Positions 33,460-42,454 are shown, counted from the first letter of the stretch. The stretch is 64,000 bases of DNA from Streptomyces sp. NBC_00193 (GCF_026342735.1 NZ_JAPEMM010000001.1:3782001-3846000), one strand, 5' to 3'. Translations and numbers: made by a program. The notes: a model not told the origin generated them from the letters alone.

Positions 33460-34830
33460 ATGACCAGTACGACCGCACCGCGCAAGGGTGGCCGCTGGAT
33501 CGAGCGGTGGGACCCCGAGGACGAGACCTTCTGGCGGGAAACGGGTGAGAAGACCGCCCGCCGGAACCTGATCTACTCCGTGCTCTCCGAGCACATCGGG
33601 TTCTCGATCTGGTCCCTGTGGTCGGTGATGGTGCTCTTCATGGGCCCGAAGTACGGGATCGACCCCGCCGGGAAGTTCTTCCTCATCGCCACCGCCACCT
33701 GCGTCGGCGCCCTGGTCCGCGTGCCCTACACCTTCGCCGTGGCCCGCTTCGGCGGCCGCAACTGGACGGTCGTCAGCGCCCTGCTGCTGCTCGCCCCGAC
33801 GGTCGCCGCCTGGCTGGTGATGGAGCCCGGGACCTCGTACACCACCTTCCTGCTGGTGGCCGCGCTGACCGGGGTCGGCGGCGGCAACTTCGCCTCCTCG
33901 ATGACGAACATCAACGCCTTCTTCCCGCTGCGCAAGAAGGGCTGGGCACTCGGCCTCAACGCGGGCGGCGGCAACATCGGCGTCCCCGTCGTCCAGCTCG
34001 TCGCCCTGCTGGTCATCGGCACGGCCGGGGCCGGGCACCCCCGGCTGCTGCTCGGCGCCTACATCCCGCTCATCGTGATCGCGGCGGCGCTCGCCGCGCT
34101 GCGGATGGACAACCTGGCGCCCGTCCGCAACGACACCGGAGCCGTACGGGAAGCGGTCCGCGACGGGCACACCTGGATCATGTCGTTCCTGTACATCGGC
34201 ACCTTCGGCTCCTTCATCGGCTACAGCTTCGCCTTCGGCCTGGTGCTCCAGACGCAGTTCGGCCGCACCCCGCTCCAGGCGGCCTCGCTCACCTTCATCG
34301 GACCGCTGCTCGGCTCGCTGATCCGGCCCGTCGGCGGAGCCCTCGCGGACCGCTTCGGCGGCGCGCGGATCACCCTGGGCACCTTCGTGGCGATGGCCGC
34401 GGCGACCGGAGTGGTGATCCTGGCCTCCGTACGGGAATCCCTGCCGGTGTTCCTGGTCGGCTTCGTGGGGCTGTTCGTCCTCAGCGGGCTCGGCAACGGC
34501 TCCACCTACAAGATGATCCCCGGCATCTTCCAGGCGAAGGCGCTGGCCCGCGGGATGAGCGGCGAGGACGCGGCCGCGTACGGGCGGCGGCTGTCCGGCG
34601 CCTCCATGGGACTCATCGGCGCGGTCGGCGCGCTCGGCGGACTCGGCATCAACCTGGTCTTCCGGGAGGCGTTCCTCAGCTCCGGCTCGGGCACGGCGGC
34701 CTTCGTGACCTTCCTCGGCTTCTACGCGGTGTGCTGCGCCGTCACCTGGGCGGTATACCTTCGCCGGCCCGCCCAGGTGATGATCCCCACGGCCGGTGCG
34801 GAGGCGAAGCCGCAGCTCACCTCGGTGTAA
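33460..34830 (+). CDS. narK: Nitrate/nitrite transporter NarK (MFS)
   Basis: 456 residues with about twelve helices. NarK-type nitrate signature features occur in GGGNFASSMTNINAFFP (helix 5) and GGLGINLVFREAF (late helix); arginine and glycine-rich motifs LNAGGGNIGV fit the NNP family. The N-terminus carries WIERWDPEDETFW, typical of actinobacterial NarK. ATG 33460 is preceded by GGAGG at 33449-33453; a GTG one codon upstream is less well placed. It is followed, after a strong hairpin, by the regulator nnaR. It imports nitrate or exports nitrite; the direction cannot be decided from sequence. Confidence 0.93.
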   Translation: MTSTTAPRKGGRWIERWDPEDETFWRETGEKTARRNLIYSVLSEHIGFSIWSLWSVMVLFMGPKYGIDPAGKFFLIATATCVGALVRVPYTFAVARFGGRNWTVVSALLLLAPTVAAWLVMEPGTSYTTFLLVAALTGVGGGNFASSMTNINAFFPLRKKGWALGLNAGGGNIGVPVVQLVALLVIGTAGAGHPRLLLGAYIPLIVIAAALAALRMDNLAPVRNDTGAVREAVRDGHTWIMSFLYIGTFGSFIGYSFAFGLVLQTQFGRTPLQAASLTFIGPLLGSLIRPVGGALADRFGGARITLGTFVAMAAATGVVILASVRESLPVFLVGFVGLFVLSGLGNGSTYKMIPGIFQAKALARGMSGEDAAAYGRRLSGASMGLIGAVGALGGLGINLVFREAFLSSGSGTAAFVTFLGFYAVCCAVTWAVYLRRPAQVMIPTAGAEAKPQLTSV

Positions 34831-34864
34831 CGACGAGCACACGTCGGTTAACGGCACCGAAATA

Positions 34865-34912
34865 CGCGTGAACCGAGCCTGATACGCCCCCAGGGCAGGC
34901 TCGGTTCACGCG
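34865..34912. terminator. 17-bp perfect hairpin between narK and nnaR
   Basis: CGCGTGAACCGAGCCTG (34865-34881) is perfectly complementary to 34896-34912, with a 14-nt loop. It lies 35 nt after the narK stop and is most simply a terminator, although no U-tract follows. nnaR would then depend on its own promoter in the 86 bp that remain. Confidence 0.8.
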
Positions 34913-34998
34913 AACGTCACGCATGCGGGTGACCGCGACACCGGACCCCGATATCGGACCCCGACACCGGACCCGACCACTGCGCGAGGCAGGTCACC

Positions 34999-36159
34999 AT
35001 GCACGACCACGACACCCCCACCGGTCCGCCGGCCGGCCCGCTCGCCGGATTCACCGTCGGGGTCACCGCCGCCCGGCGGGCCGACGAGCTCATCGCCCTG
35101 CTGCGCCGCCGCGGAGCCACCGTGCTGCACGCACCCGCCCTGCGGATCGTGCCGCTCGCCGACGACGCCGAACTGCTGTCCGCCACGAAGGAGCTGATCG
35201 GCTGCGCGCCCGACGTGGTGGTGGCGACCACCGCCATCGGCTTCCGCGGCTGGATCGAGGCCGCCGACGGGTGGGGGCTCGGCGAGGACCTGCTCGGGCG
35301 GCTGCGGGAGACCGAACTGCTGGCGCGCGGACCGAAGGTGAAGGGGGCGATCCGGGCCGCCGGGCTCGTGGAGACCTGGTCCCCGCGCTCCGAGTCCCTC
35401 GCCGAGGTACTGGACCGGCTGCTCACGGCCGGGGTGGCCGGCCGGCGCATCGCCCTCCAGCTGCACGGGGAGCCGCTGCCCGGGTTCATCGAGGCCCTGC
35501 GGGCGGGCGGGGCCGAGGTGGTCGGCGTACCCGTCTACCGGTGGATGCCGCCGGAGGACCTCGGGCCGCTGGACCGGCTGCTCGACGCGGTGGCCGCGGG
35601 CGCGGTGGACGCGGTGAGCTTCACCTCCGCACCGGCGGCGGCCTCCCTGCTGACGCGGGCCGCGGAGCGGGGCGTACGGGAACCCGTGCTCGCGGCGCTG
35701 ACCGGCGGGTCGGTGCTGTCGGCGTGCGTGGGCCCGGTGACGGCCCTGCCCCTGCAGGCGGAGGGCGTGCCCACGGTGCAGCCCGAGCGCTTCCGGCTCG
35801 GACCCCTCGTGCAGCTCCTGTGCCAGGAACTCCCGGGCCGGGCCCGCGTGCTCCCGGTGGCCGGACACCGGCTGGAGCTGCGCGGCCACGCGGTCCTCCT
35901 CGACAGCGAGCTGCGCCCCGTACCGCCGGCGGGCATGGCCCTGCTCAGGGCCCTGTCCCGGCGCCCGGGCTGGGTCGTGGCCCGCTCCGAACTCCTGCGC
36001 ACCCTCCCGGGCGCGGGCCGCGACGAGCACGCGGTGGAAACGGCGATGGCCCGCCTGCGCGTGGCCCTGGGCGCCCCCAACCTCATCCAGACCGTCGTCA
36101 AGCGCGGCTACCGGCTGTCCTTGGACGCTGCCGCCGAAACGAAGTACGGGGACGACTGA
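34999..36159 (+). CDS. nnaR: NnaR-like nitrate/nitrite assimilation regulator (HemD-like domain fused to a winged helix)
   Basis: 386 residues. Residues 10-260 form a uroporphyrinogen-III-synthase-like fold (FTVGVTAARRADELIALLRR near the start, VDAVSFTSAPAAASLL later). The last ~100 residues are an OmpR/PhoB-type winged helix: LRALSRRPGWVVARSELLR and AVETAMARLRVALG. This architecture and the position after narK match NnaR, which acts with GlnR on nitrate and nitrite genes in S. coelicolor (from memory, SCO2958). ATG 34999 follows GCAGGTCACC. Annotation as a heme-biosynthesis enzyme is possible but less likely, because the genomic context is nitrogen metabolism. Confidence 0.85.
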   Translation: MHDHDTPTGPPAGPLAGFTVGVTAARRADELIALLRRRGATVLHAPALRIVPLADDAELLSATKELIGCAPDVVVATTAIGFRGWIEAADGWGLGEDLLGRLRETELLARGPKVKGAIRAAGLVETWSPRSESLAEVLDRLLTAGVAGRRIALQLHGEPLPGFIEALRAGGAEVVGVPVYRWMPPEDLGPLDRLLDAVAAGAVDAVSFTSAPAAASLLTRAAERGVREPVLAALTGGSVLSACVGPVTALPLQAEGVPTVQPERFRLGPLVQLLCQELPGRARVLPVAGHRLELRGHAVLLDSELRPVPPAGMALLRALSRRPGWVVARSELLRTLPGAGRDEHAVETAMARLRVALGAPNLIQTVVKRGYRLSLDAAAETKYGDD

Positions 36160-36206
36160 CGAGCACCGGCCTGGCCGCGGCCCGGGCCGTCCGTTAGCGT
36201 GCCCGG

Positions 36207-36749
36207 ATGATCGTTGACGGTGTGGAGATGAGGGAGATCCGGGAGGCGGACGCCGCCGGGCTCGCCGAAGTGCTGGACCGGAACCGGGCGTACATGGCCC
36301 CCTACGAGCCCGTGCGGGACGAGGGGTTCTACACCGCGGCCGGGCAGCTGGAGCGGATCGAGGGGCTGCTCGCGGACCGGGACGGCGGACGGGTACGGCC
36401 GTACGTGCTGCTCGGCGGCGGGGTGCCGATCGGGGCCATCACCCTGAACACCATCGTCCTCGGGGCGCTGCGCAGCGCCGCCATCGGCTACTGGGTGGAC
36501 CAGGCCTGGGCCGGCAAGGGGGTGGCCACCGCCGCGCTGGAGGAGCTCTGCCGGATCGCCCGTGACGAGGTCGGGCTGCACCGGGTCGAGGCGGGCACCA
36601 GGGTCGGGAACCTGGCCTCGCAGCGGGTGCTGGCGAAGGCGGGCTTCGAGCAGTACGGGCTCGCGCCCCGCTACCTGCACGTCGGCGGGGAGTGGCAGGA
36701 CCACCGGCTCTTCCAGCGGCTGCTGAACGACGACCCGCCCGTCCTGTAA
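36207..36749 (+). CDS. GNAT family N-acetyltransferase (RimJ/RimL-like)
   Basis: 180 residues. The acetyl-CoA site is recognisable as IGYWVDQAWAGKGVATAALEEL (in parts), and NLASQRVLAKAGFEQYG is the usual end of the fold. Such enzymes acetylate protein N-termini or small amines; the substrate is unknown. TAGCGT at 36194-36199 fits a -10 box seven nucleotides before the ATG and there is no ribosome binding site, so the mRNA is probably leaderless. Confidence 0.88.
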   Translation: MIVDGVEMREIREADAAGLAEVLDRNRAYMAPYEPVRDEGFYTAAGQLERIEGLLADRDGGRVRPYVLLGGGVPIGAITLNTIVLGALRSAAIGYWVDQAWAGKGVATAALEELCRIARDEVGLHRVEAGTRVGNLASQRVLAKAGFEQYGLAPRYLHVGGEWQDHRLFQRLLNDDPPVL

Positions 36750-36827
36750 GTGCACGCCCAGCTGCGCGCCCTCTAGCCGCCGGCCCCGGAGACGGGCACT
36801 CTGGGGGCACGCCCCGAGAGGGAGGCG

Positions 36828-37406
36828 GTGACGGGCATGTGGTTCGACTCCGGGCGGGTCTGCCTGGACCTGGTGGCTACTTTTGCGCCTCTCGCGAAGA
36901 CCGAGGGCATCCGTGACGGCGACGGGCTGTGCCTGTGGCTCACCGGAGCCGGGCTGGTGCCCGACCGGACGCCGCTCACCCGGGTCGGGGACGACTGGGT
37001 GCACGCCTTCCGGGTGCTGCGCGCCGACGTCGAGAGCCTCGTACGGGCCGAGCTGGCCGGAGCCGCGCCGCCCGGGCCCGCGCTGGCCCGGGTCAACGCG
37101 GCGGCCGCCGGTCCACCCCCGGGACTGTGTGCAGTGCAGGACCAAGAAGGTCACCTCGTACGGGAGTTGTGCGGCGGCGTCGAATGCGCCGGGCTGCTCG
37201 CCGCCGTGGCCCGGGACGCCGTCGAACTGCTCACCGACCCCGGCGAACGGGACCTGCTGCGGGCCTGCGAGGGCGACGGCTGCGCCCGCGTCTACCTCGA
37301 CACCTCGCGCGGACACCGCCGCCGCTGGTGCTCCAGCGAGCTCTGCGGCAACCGCGAGCGGGTGGCCCGGCACCGGCGGCGCGTCCTCGAATCCCGCCCC
37401 GGCTGA
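36828..37406 (+). CDS. CGNR zinc-finger protein with an ABATE-like domain
   Basis: 192 residues. The C-terminus carries the CGNR finger: CARVYLDTSR, RRRWCSSELCGNRERV, with the cysteine ligands and the CGNR box intact. The N-terminal ~130 residues are the stress-related ABATE-type domain, starting WFDSGRVCLDLVAT. These proteins are thought to be DNA-binding regulators. GTG 36828 is preceded by GAGAGG at a 6-nt gap; ATG 36837 is an alternative start that removes three residues. No target is obvious from context. Confidence 0.85.
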   Translation: MTGMWFDSGRVCLDLVATFAPLAKTEGIRDGDGLCLWLTGAGLVPDRTPLTRVGDDWVHAFRVLRADVESLVRAELAGAAPPGPALARVNAAAAGPPPGLCAVQDQEGHLVRELCGGVECAGLLAAVARDAVELLTDPGERDLLRACEGDGCARVYLDTSRGHRRRWCSSELCGNRERVARHRRRVLESRPG

Positions 37407-37534
37407 CCCGGCCCGCGGCCACCGCGGGGCGTGATCTTCGTCCTGATCCGCGAGCCGTCCCGGAAGGGGCGTGCGCGGGAGGGCCCCTTGGCGTACGGTT
37501 GACGGCTGCCCATGCACGTCAGAAAGGGGCCTTG

Positions 37535-39862
37535 GTGGCCGCGCAGAATGCCGCTGTCGACAGCACGGCGGATTCCGTCCGCGATCGGGAGATCGCGGTC
37601 GAGCAGACGCATCTCGATCACGTGTACCGACGCCTTGAGGAGAAGATCCACGAGGCGGAGTTCCTGATGAACGACGCCGCCAAGCGTGGCCAGGTCGGCA
37701 CGCCCGGCGCCCTCGCGGAACGGGACGCGCAGGTGTTCCGCGCCGGGATCCACCTCAACCGTCTCAACAACGAGTTCGAGGACTTCCTGTTCGGCCGCAT
37801 CGACCTGGTCCTCGGCAAGGACGGGGAGCGGGGCCCCGACGGCGCCTTCACCTCCGTCGAGCCCGCCGACGACGCGATCCGCACCGACCTCACGGCCGAC
37901 ATCGCCGAGACGCTCCACATCGGCCGCATCGGGGTCCTCGACTCCGACTACGCGCCGCTCGTCATCGACTGGCGCGCCCCCGCGGCCGCGCCGTTCTACC
38001 GCTCCACCCCCAAGGAGCCCGGCCGCGTCGTGCGCCGCCGGGTCATCCGCTCCAAGGGGCGCAAGGTGCTCGGCGTCGAGGACGACCTGATGCGCCCCGA
38101 GGTCACCGCCTTCCTCGACGGGGACGAGCTGCCCGTCATCGGCGACGGCGCCCTGATGGCCGCCCTCGGCCGGGCCCGTACCCACTCGATGCGCGACATC
38201 GTCTCCTCCATCCAGGCCGAGCAGGACCTCGTCATCCGGGCGCCCGCCGCCTCGGTCGCCGAGGTCGCGGGCGGACCGGGCACCGGCAAGACCGCCGTCG
38301 CCCTGCACCGCGCCGCCTACCTGCTCTACCAGGACCGGCGGCGCTACTCCGGCGGCATCCTGATCGTCTCCCCGACCCCGCTCCTGGTCGCCTACACCGA
38401 GGGCGTCCTGCCCTCCCTCGGCGAGGAGGGCCAGGTCGCCATCCGGGCGCTCGGCTCGCTGGTCGACGGGGCCGAGGCGACCACGTACGACGACCCGTCC
38501 ACCGCACGCATCAAGGGCTCGTCCCGGATGCTGAAGGTGCTGCGCAAGGCCGTACGCGGAGCCCTGGAGTTCGGCGGTCCCGGCGGTGCCCCCGCCCCCG
38601 ACCGGCTGCGCGTGGTGGCCTTCGGGCGCCGCCAGGAGCTGGAGGCCCCCGACCTCGACCGGATCCGGCAGAACGTCCTGTCCGGCACGGCCCCGGTCAA
38701 CCTGCTGCGCCCGCGCGCCCGCAAGCTCCTGCTGGACGCGCTGTACTCGAAGTCCGGCGGGGCCGGCCGGCACAGCGACCCGGAGCTCGCCGCCGAGCTG
38801 CGCTCCGCCTTCGACGAGGACATCTCGACGGAGGACGCGTTCATCGACTTCCTGAACGCCTGGTGGCCCGAGCTGACCCCGCGCGGGGTGCTGGCCTCCA
38901 TGGCGGACGAGCGGCGCCTGGCGCGCTGGTCGCGCCGGGACCTGAACCCGCGCGAGACCCGGCAGGTCGCACGCTCCCTGCGCCGGGTGGGCCCGGACGG
39001 CAAGGGCGCCCTGTCGGTGCACGACGTGGCGCTGCTGGACGAGCTCCAGCAGCTGCTGGGCGCACCCGCGCGGCCCAAGCGGAAGCGGGAGCTGAACCCG
39101 CTGGACCAGCTGAGCGGGCTGGAGGAGCTGATGCCCACCCGCGAGGAGACCCAGTGGGAGCGGGCCGAGCGGCTCGCGGCGGAGCGCACCGAGTACGCGC
39201 ACGTCATCGTCGACGAGGCGCAGGACCTGACGCCGATGCAGTGGCGGATGGTCGGCCGGCGCGGCCGGGGCGGCACGTGGACGGTGGTCGGCGACCCGGC
39301 GCAGTCCTCGTGGACCGATCCGCAGGAGGCGGCCGCCGCGCGCGACGAGGCGCTGGGCACGCGGCCGCGGCGCAAGTTCACCCTGACGGTGAACTACCGC
39401 AACCCTGCCGAGGTCGCGGAGGTCGCCTCGCGGGTGCTGAAGCTGGCGGCGCCGGGCACGGAGCCGCCGACGGCCGTGCGCTCCACGGGCCTGCAGCCGC
39501 GCTTCACGGCGGTGCCCGGTGAAGGCGACCTGCGCTCCACCGTCGTGGAGGAGACCCGGCGGCTGCTGGAGCAGGTGGACGGCACGGTCGGCGTGGTCGT
39601 GGCCATGGACCGGCGCGCGGAGGCCGCGGGCTGGCTCGCGGACCTGGGGGAGCGGGCGGTCGCCCTGGGCAGCCTGGAGGCGAAGGGCCTGGAGTACGAC
39701 GCCACGGTGGTCGTCTCCCCGGCGGAGATCGCGGACGAGTCCCCGGCGGGCCTGCGGGTGCTCTACGTGGCCCTGACCCGCGCCACCCAGCAGCTGACGG
39801 TCATCTCCACCGACCGGGACGCCCCGGACGCCGAGGGGGTCGCGGCGCTGCTGCAGCCGTAG
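37535..39862 (+). CDS. HelD-like RNA polymerase-recycling ATPase (UvrD/Rep superfamily)
   Basis: 775 residues. The N-terminal ~110 residues form a predicted antiparallel coiled coil (VEQTHLDHVYRRLEEKI; FRAGIHLNRLNNEFEDF) that in HelD reaches into the RNA polymerase channel. Walker A is AGGPGTGKTA (about 245) and Walker B is VIVDEAQDLTPMQW (about 558); helicase-like motifs VVGDPAQSSW, LEAKGLEYD and LYVALTRATQQL complete the ATPase. GTG 37535 follows AAAGGGG. HelD-class proteins free stalled polymerase and some confer rifampicin tolerance; whether this one does is inference. A generic DNA helicase remains the alternative. Confidence 0.85.
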   Translation: MAAQNAAVDSTADSVRDREIAVEQTHLDHVYRRLEEKIHEAEFLMNDAAKRGQVGTPGALAERDAQVFRAGIHLNRLNNEFEDFLFGRIDLVLGKDGERGPDGAFTSVEPADDAIRTDLTADIAETLHIGRIGVLDSDYAPLVIDWRAPAAAPFYRSTPKEPGRVVRRRVIRSKGRKVLGVEDDLMRPEVTAFLDGDELPVIGDGALMAALGRARTHSMRDIVSSIQAEQDLVIRAPAASVAEVAGGPGTGKTAVALHRAAYLLYQDRRRYSGGILIVSPTPLLVAYTEGVLPSLGEEGQVAIRALGSLVDGAEATTYDDPSTARIKGSSRMLKVLRKAVRGALEFGGPGGAPAPDRLRVVAFGRRQELEAPDLDRIRQNVLSGTAPVNLLRPRARKLLLDALYSKSGGAGRHSDPELAAELRSAFDEDISTEDAFIDFLNAWWPELTPRGVLASMADERRLARWSRRDLNPRETRQVARSLRRVGPDGKGALSVHDVALLDELQQLLGAPARPKRKRELNPLDQLSGLEELMPTREETQWERAERLAAERTEYAHVIVDEAQDLTPMQWRMVGRRGRGGTWTVVGDPAQSSWTDPQEAAAARDEALGTRPRRKFTLTVNYRNPAEVAEVASRVLKLAAPGTEPPTAVRSTGLQPRFTAVPGEGDLRSTVVEETRRLLEQVDGTVGVVVAMDRRAEAAGWLADLGERAVALGSLEAKGLEYDATVVVSPAEIADESPAGLRVLYVALTRATQQLTVISTDRDAPDAEGVAALLQP

Positions 39863-39969
39863 GCCCTGCACAGGGCGTACGGCCGGTTGGTCGGCGGCCA
39901 AGGGCGTGGTCCCGCAACCGGTCGCCGGTGGGGGGATCACTTCGCGCGAACCTTTGTTAGCCTGGGTTA

Positions 39970-40116
39970 CGGCACCGACTCGATCCAAGCCCCCGGGCCC
40001 AACCTTAGTCGCCTAGAGCGACCACTTGCCGCGAGGCGAGCATGGCGGGTCGGTGTCACAGACGTAGGAAGTACCAGGTCCGCGTCCTCCACTCAGTGGG
40101 GGCGCGGACCTTTTTT
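39970..40116 (+). ncRNA. Candidate small RNA or terminated leader upstream of the malic enzyme gene
   Basis: A -10-like TAGCCT at 39958-39963 would start a transcript near 39970. The segment ends at a terminator of a quality rare in this genome and contains no plausible reading frame. I have an unverified recollection of a small RNA reported at the equivalent position in S. coelicolor. It could alternatively be the 3' UTR of the HelD-like gene. Confidence 0.4.
40076..40116 (+). terminator. Intrinsic terminator with T-tract
   Basis: AGGTCCGCG (40076-40084) pairs with CGCGGACCT (40103-40111); after one bulged T the inner arms 40086-40092 and 40096-40102 continue the stem to a TCA loop. Six Ts (40111-40116) follow directly. 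A classic rho-independent terminator. Confidence 0.92.
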
Positions 40117-40313
40117 GTATGGGCCACCCATTCCCCAGGGGCCACTTATCTCGTATGGTGGAAGAGTTCTTCCGAAATTTGTAGCTGGTTACCTTGTACC
40201 GGCTGGTAGGTGGGACGATCGGACAACAGGTCCTGCCGCACCTGCCACGTTTCGGCCGGAGCAGAGCTGGGCCCTGTGTAAAAAAGAACCAGGGACAGAA
40301 GAGGAACACGGCC

Positions 40314-41738
40314 ATGGCAACGGCGCCCAGCGTCTCGTACTCGATGACGGTCCGCCTGGAAGTGCCCGCGAGCGGAACCGCGGTCTCCCAGCTCACCACC
40401 GCCGTGGAGTCCTCCGGTGGCTCGGTCACCGGCCTCGACGTGACCGCATCCGGTCACGAGAAGCTCCGCATCGACGTGACCATCGCGGCGACGTCCACCG
40501 CGCACGCCGACGAGATCGTCGAGAAGCTCCGCGGGATCGAGGGCGTCAGCCTCGGCAAGGTCTCCGACCGCACCTTCCTGATGCACCTCGGCGGCAAGAT
40601 CGAGATGCAGTCGAAGCACCCCATCCGCAACCGAGACGACCTCTCGATGATCTACACCCCGGGCGTGGCCCGCGTGTGCATGGCGATCGCCGAGAACCCC
40701 GAGGACGCCCGCCGCCTGACCATCAAGCGCAACTCCGTCGCAGTCGTGACGGACGGCAGCGCCGTGCTGGGCCTCGGCAACATCGGCCCGATGGCCGCGC
40801 TGCCCGTCATGGAGGGCAAGGCGGCCCTCTTCAAGCGCTTCGCCGGCATCGACGCCTGGCCGATCTGCCTCGACACCCAGGACTCCGACGAGATCGTCGC
40901 CATCGTCAAGGCGATCGCCCCGGGCTTCGCGGGCATCAACCTGGAGGACATCTCCGCGCCGCGCTGCTTCGAGATCGAAGCCCGGCTGCGCGAGGCCCTC
41001 GACATCCCCGTCTTCCACGACGACCAGCACGGCACCGCCATCGTGGTCCTCGCCGCCCTCACCAACGCACTGCGCGTGGTGGGCAAGGCCGTTGGCGACG
41101 TCAAGGTGGTCATGTCGGGCGCCGGCGCCGCCGGTACCGCCATCCTCAAGCTGCTCCTCGCCGCGGGCGTCAAGAACGCCGTCAGCGCCGACATCCACGG
41201 CGTCGTGCACGCGGACCGCCCCGACCTCGTCGACGCGGCCGCCGACTCGCCGCTGCGCTGGATCGCCGACAACACCAACCCCGAGGGCTACACGGGCACC
41301 CTGAAGGAGGCCGTGGTCGGCGCCGACGTGTTCATCGGCGTCTCGGCCCCCAACGTCCTGTCCGGCGATGACGTGGCCGCCATGGCGGAAGGCGCGATCG
41401 TGTTCGCGCTCGCGAACCCGGACCCCGAGGTGGACCCGGCGATCGCCCGCCAGACCGCCGCCGTCGTGGCCACCGGCCGTTCCGACTTCCCGAACCAGAT
41501 CAACAACGTGCTGGTCTTCCCGGGCGTCTTCCGCGGCCTGCTGGACGCCCAGTCCCGCACCGTGAACACCGACATGATGCTGGCCGCCGCGAGCGCCCTG
41601 GCCGACGTGGTCGGCGAGGACGAGCTGAACGCGAACTACATCATCCCGTCGGTCTTCAACGACAAGGTCGCCGGCGCGGTCGCCGGAGCCGTCCGCAAGG
41701 CCGCCTCCACGGCTGTGACGGCGCCCACCTCTGTCTGA
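40314..41738 (+). CDS. NAD-dependent malic enzyme with N-terminal ACT domain
   Basis: 474 residues. It decarboxylates malate to pyruvate with reduction of NAD(P). The first ~85 residues are an ACT-like regulatory domain (SYSMTVRLEVP). Catalytic features follow: MIYTPGVARVC (tyrosine), VTDGSAVLGLGNIGP, NLEDISAPRCFEIE and HDDQHGTAIV (metal and substrate), and the Rossmann loop SGAGAAGTAI. ATG 40314 is preceded by GAGGA at 40301-40305. The match to SCO2951, an NAD-dependent enzyme, is from memory, so coenzyme preference is an inference. Confidence 0.95.
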   Translation: MATAPSVSYSMTVRLEVPASGTAVSQLTTAVESSGGSVTGLDVTASGHEKLRIDVTIAATSTAHADEIVEKLRGIEGVSLGKVSDRTFLMHLGGKIEMQSKHPIRNRDDLSMIYTPGVARVCMAIAENPEDARRLTIKRNSVAVVTDGSAVLGLGNIGPMAALPVMEGKAALFKRFAGIDAWPICLDTQDSDEIVAIVKAIAPGFAGINLEDISAPRCFEIEARLREALDIPVFHDDQHGTAIVVLAALTNALRVVGKAVGDVKVVMSGAGAAGTAILKLLLAAGVKNAVSADIHGVVHADRPDLVDAAADSPLRWIADNTNPEGYTGTLKEAVVGADVFIGVSAPNVLSGDDVAAMAEGAIVFALANPDPEVDPAIARQTAAVVATGRSDFPNQINNVLVFPGVFRGLLDAQSRTVNTDMMLAAASALADVVGEDELNANYIIPSVFNDKVAGAVAGAVRKAASTAVTAPTSV

Positions 41739-42069
41739 TCCCCGGCGCGTCGCGGGATGCGGGCCCCCCGGGCCGCCCATAGGGTTGCGGCGATGCCCGC
41801 GTGGCCCGCGGTCCGCATCTGACGGACGTCACCCGGAGACCCTCCGGACGCCTTCCGGTGCGGACGGAGCGTCACCGCGGCGTGACTGTGGCGCTTTTCG
41901 TGTGACCCCGGCGGGTGCCGGATTGGCTTTCCCGCCGGTGGTGGGGGCAGGATGCGTAACCGGGCGAGAGGGTCTGACGTCAGACCCGGGTCCGGGGACT
42001 GTCCTAGGGCCCTGGCAGCATCGGCTTCGATCTCACGCCTCTAAGGCACGTTGAACACGGGAGTACAAC
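41739..42069. other. Regulatory region upstream of hup
   Basis: 331 bp with no gene seen. The region contains a perfect 18-bp palindrome at 41970-41987, about 80 bp before the hup start. The hup ribosome binding site GGGAG lies at 42059-42063. Several T-rich words at 41890-41930 could be promoter elements but no pair can be assigned. Confidence 0.5.
41970..41987. promoter_or_regulatory. Perfect 18-bp palindrome upstream of hup
   Basis: GGGTCTGACGTCAGACCC is fully self-complementary without a spacer. It sits about 83 bp before the start codon, where an operator overlapping the promoter would be expected. It could also form a cruciform or, if transcribed, a hairpin. No known regulator consensus is assigned. 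Confidence 0.5.
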
Positions 42070-42351
42070 ATGAACCGCAGTGAGCTGGTGGCCGCTCTGT
42101 CCGAGCGCGCCGAGGTGACCCGCAAGGACGCCGACGCCGTTCTGGCCGCGCTCGCCGAGACCGTCGGCGAGATTGTCGCCAAGGGCGACGAGAAGGTCAC
42201 CATCCCCGGCTTCCTGACCTTCGAGCGCACCCACCGTGCCGCTCGCACCGCGCGCAACCCGCAGACCGGCGACCCCATCCAGATCCCGGCCGGCTACAGC
42301 GTGAAGGTCTCCGCGGGCTCCAAGCTCAAGGAAGCCGCCAAGGGCAAGTAG
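42070..42351 (+). CDS. hup: HU family DNA-binding protein
   Basis: 93 residues, the short HU type without a lysine-rich tail. MNRSELVAAL at the start, GFLTFERTHRAARTARNPQTG carrying the DNA-bending arm (in parts: GFLTFERTHRAA, ARNPQTGDPIQIPA), and VKVSAGSKLKEA at the end are typical. It is a nucleoid architectural protein. The RBS GGGAG lies 6 nt upstream. Two large hairpins follow. Confidence 0.96.
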   Translation: MNRSELVAALSERAEVTRKDADAVLAALAETVGEIVAKGDEKVTIPGFLTFERTHRAARTARNPQTGDPIQIPAGYSVKVSAGSKLKEAAKGK

Positions 42352-42420
42352 TCCGCCCTTGTGCCGAGGGCCGCACAGGTCCCCGGGACGGCAGGAGTAC
42401 GTAAGTACTTCGACAAGCAC

Positions 42421-42454
42421 AGAGGCGGCCACCCGGCACCGGGTGGCCGCCTCT
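42421..42454. terminator. First terminator after hup
   Basis: Perfect 16-bp arms, 42421-42436 and 42439-42454, starting AGAGGCGGCC. The 2-nt centre means the top base pairs open to form the loop. Confidence 0.85.

Larger units (their letters stand above)
39863..40313. other. Long intergenic region with a probable small RNA or leader
   Basis: 451 bp between the HelD-like gene and the malic enzyme gene. It contains a TAGCCT -10-like box (39958-39963), a moderately conserved-looking stretch 39970-40075 with no coding sense, and an excellent intrinsic terminator at 40076-40116. The remaining 197 bp, with AT-rich patches near 40168-40200 and 40278-40285, presumably carry the malic enzyme promoter and leader. 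Confidence 0.6.

Noticed and set aside
34999..36159. Simple uroporphyrinogen-III synthase (HemD)
   Set aside because: The fused winged-helix domain and the position beside narK favour the regulator NnaR.
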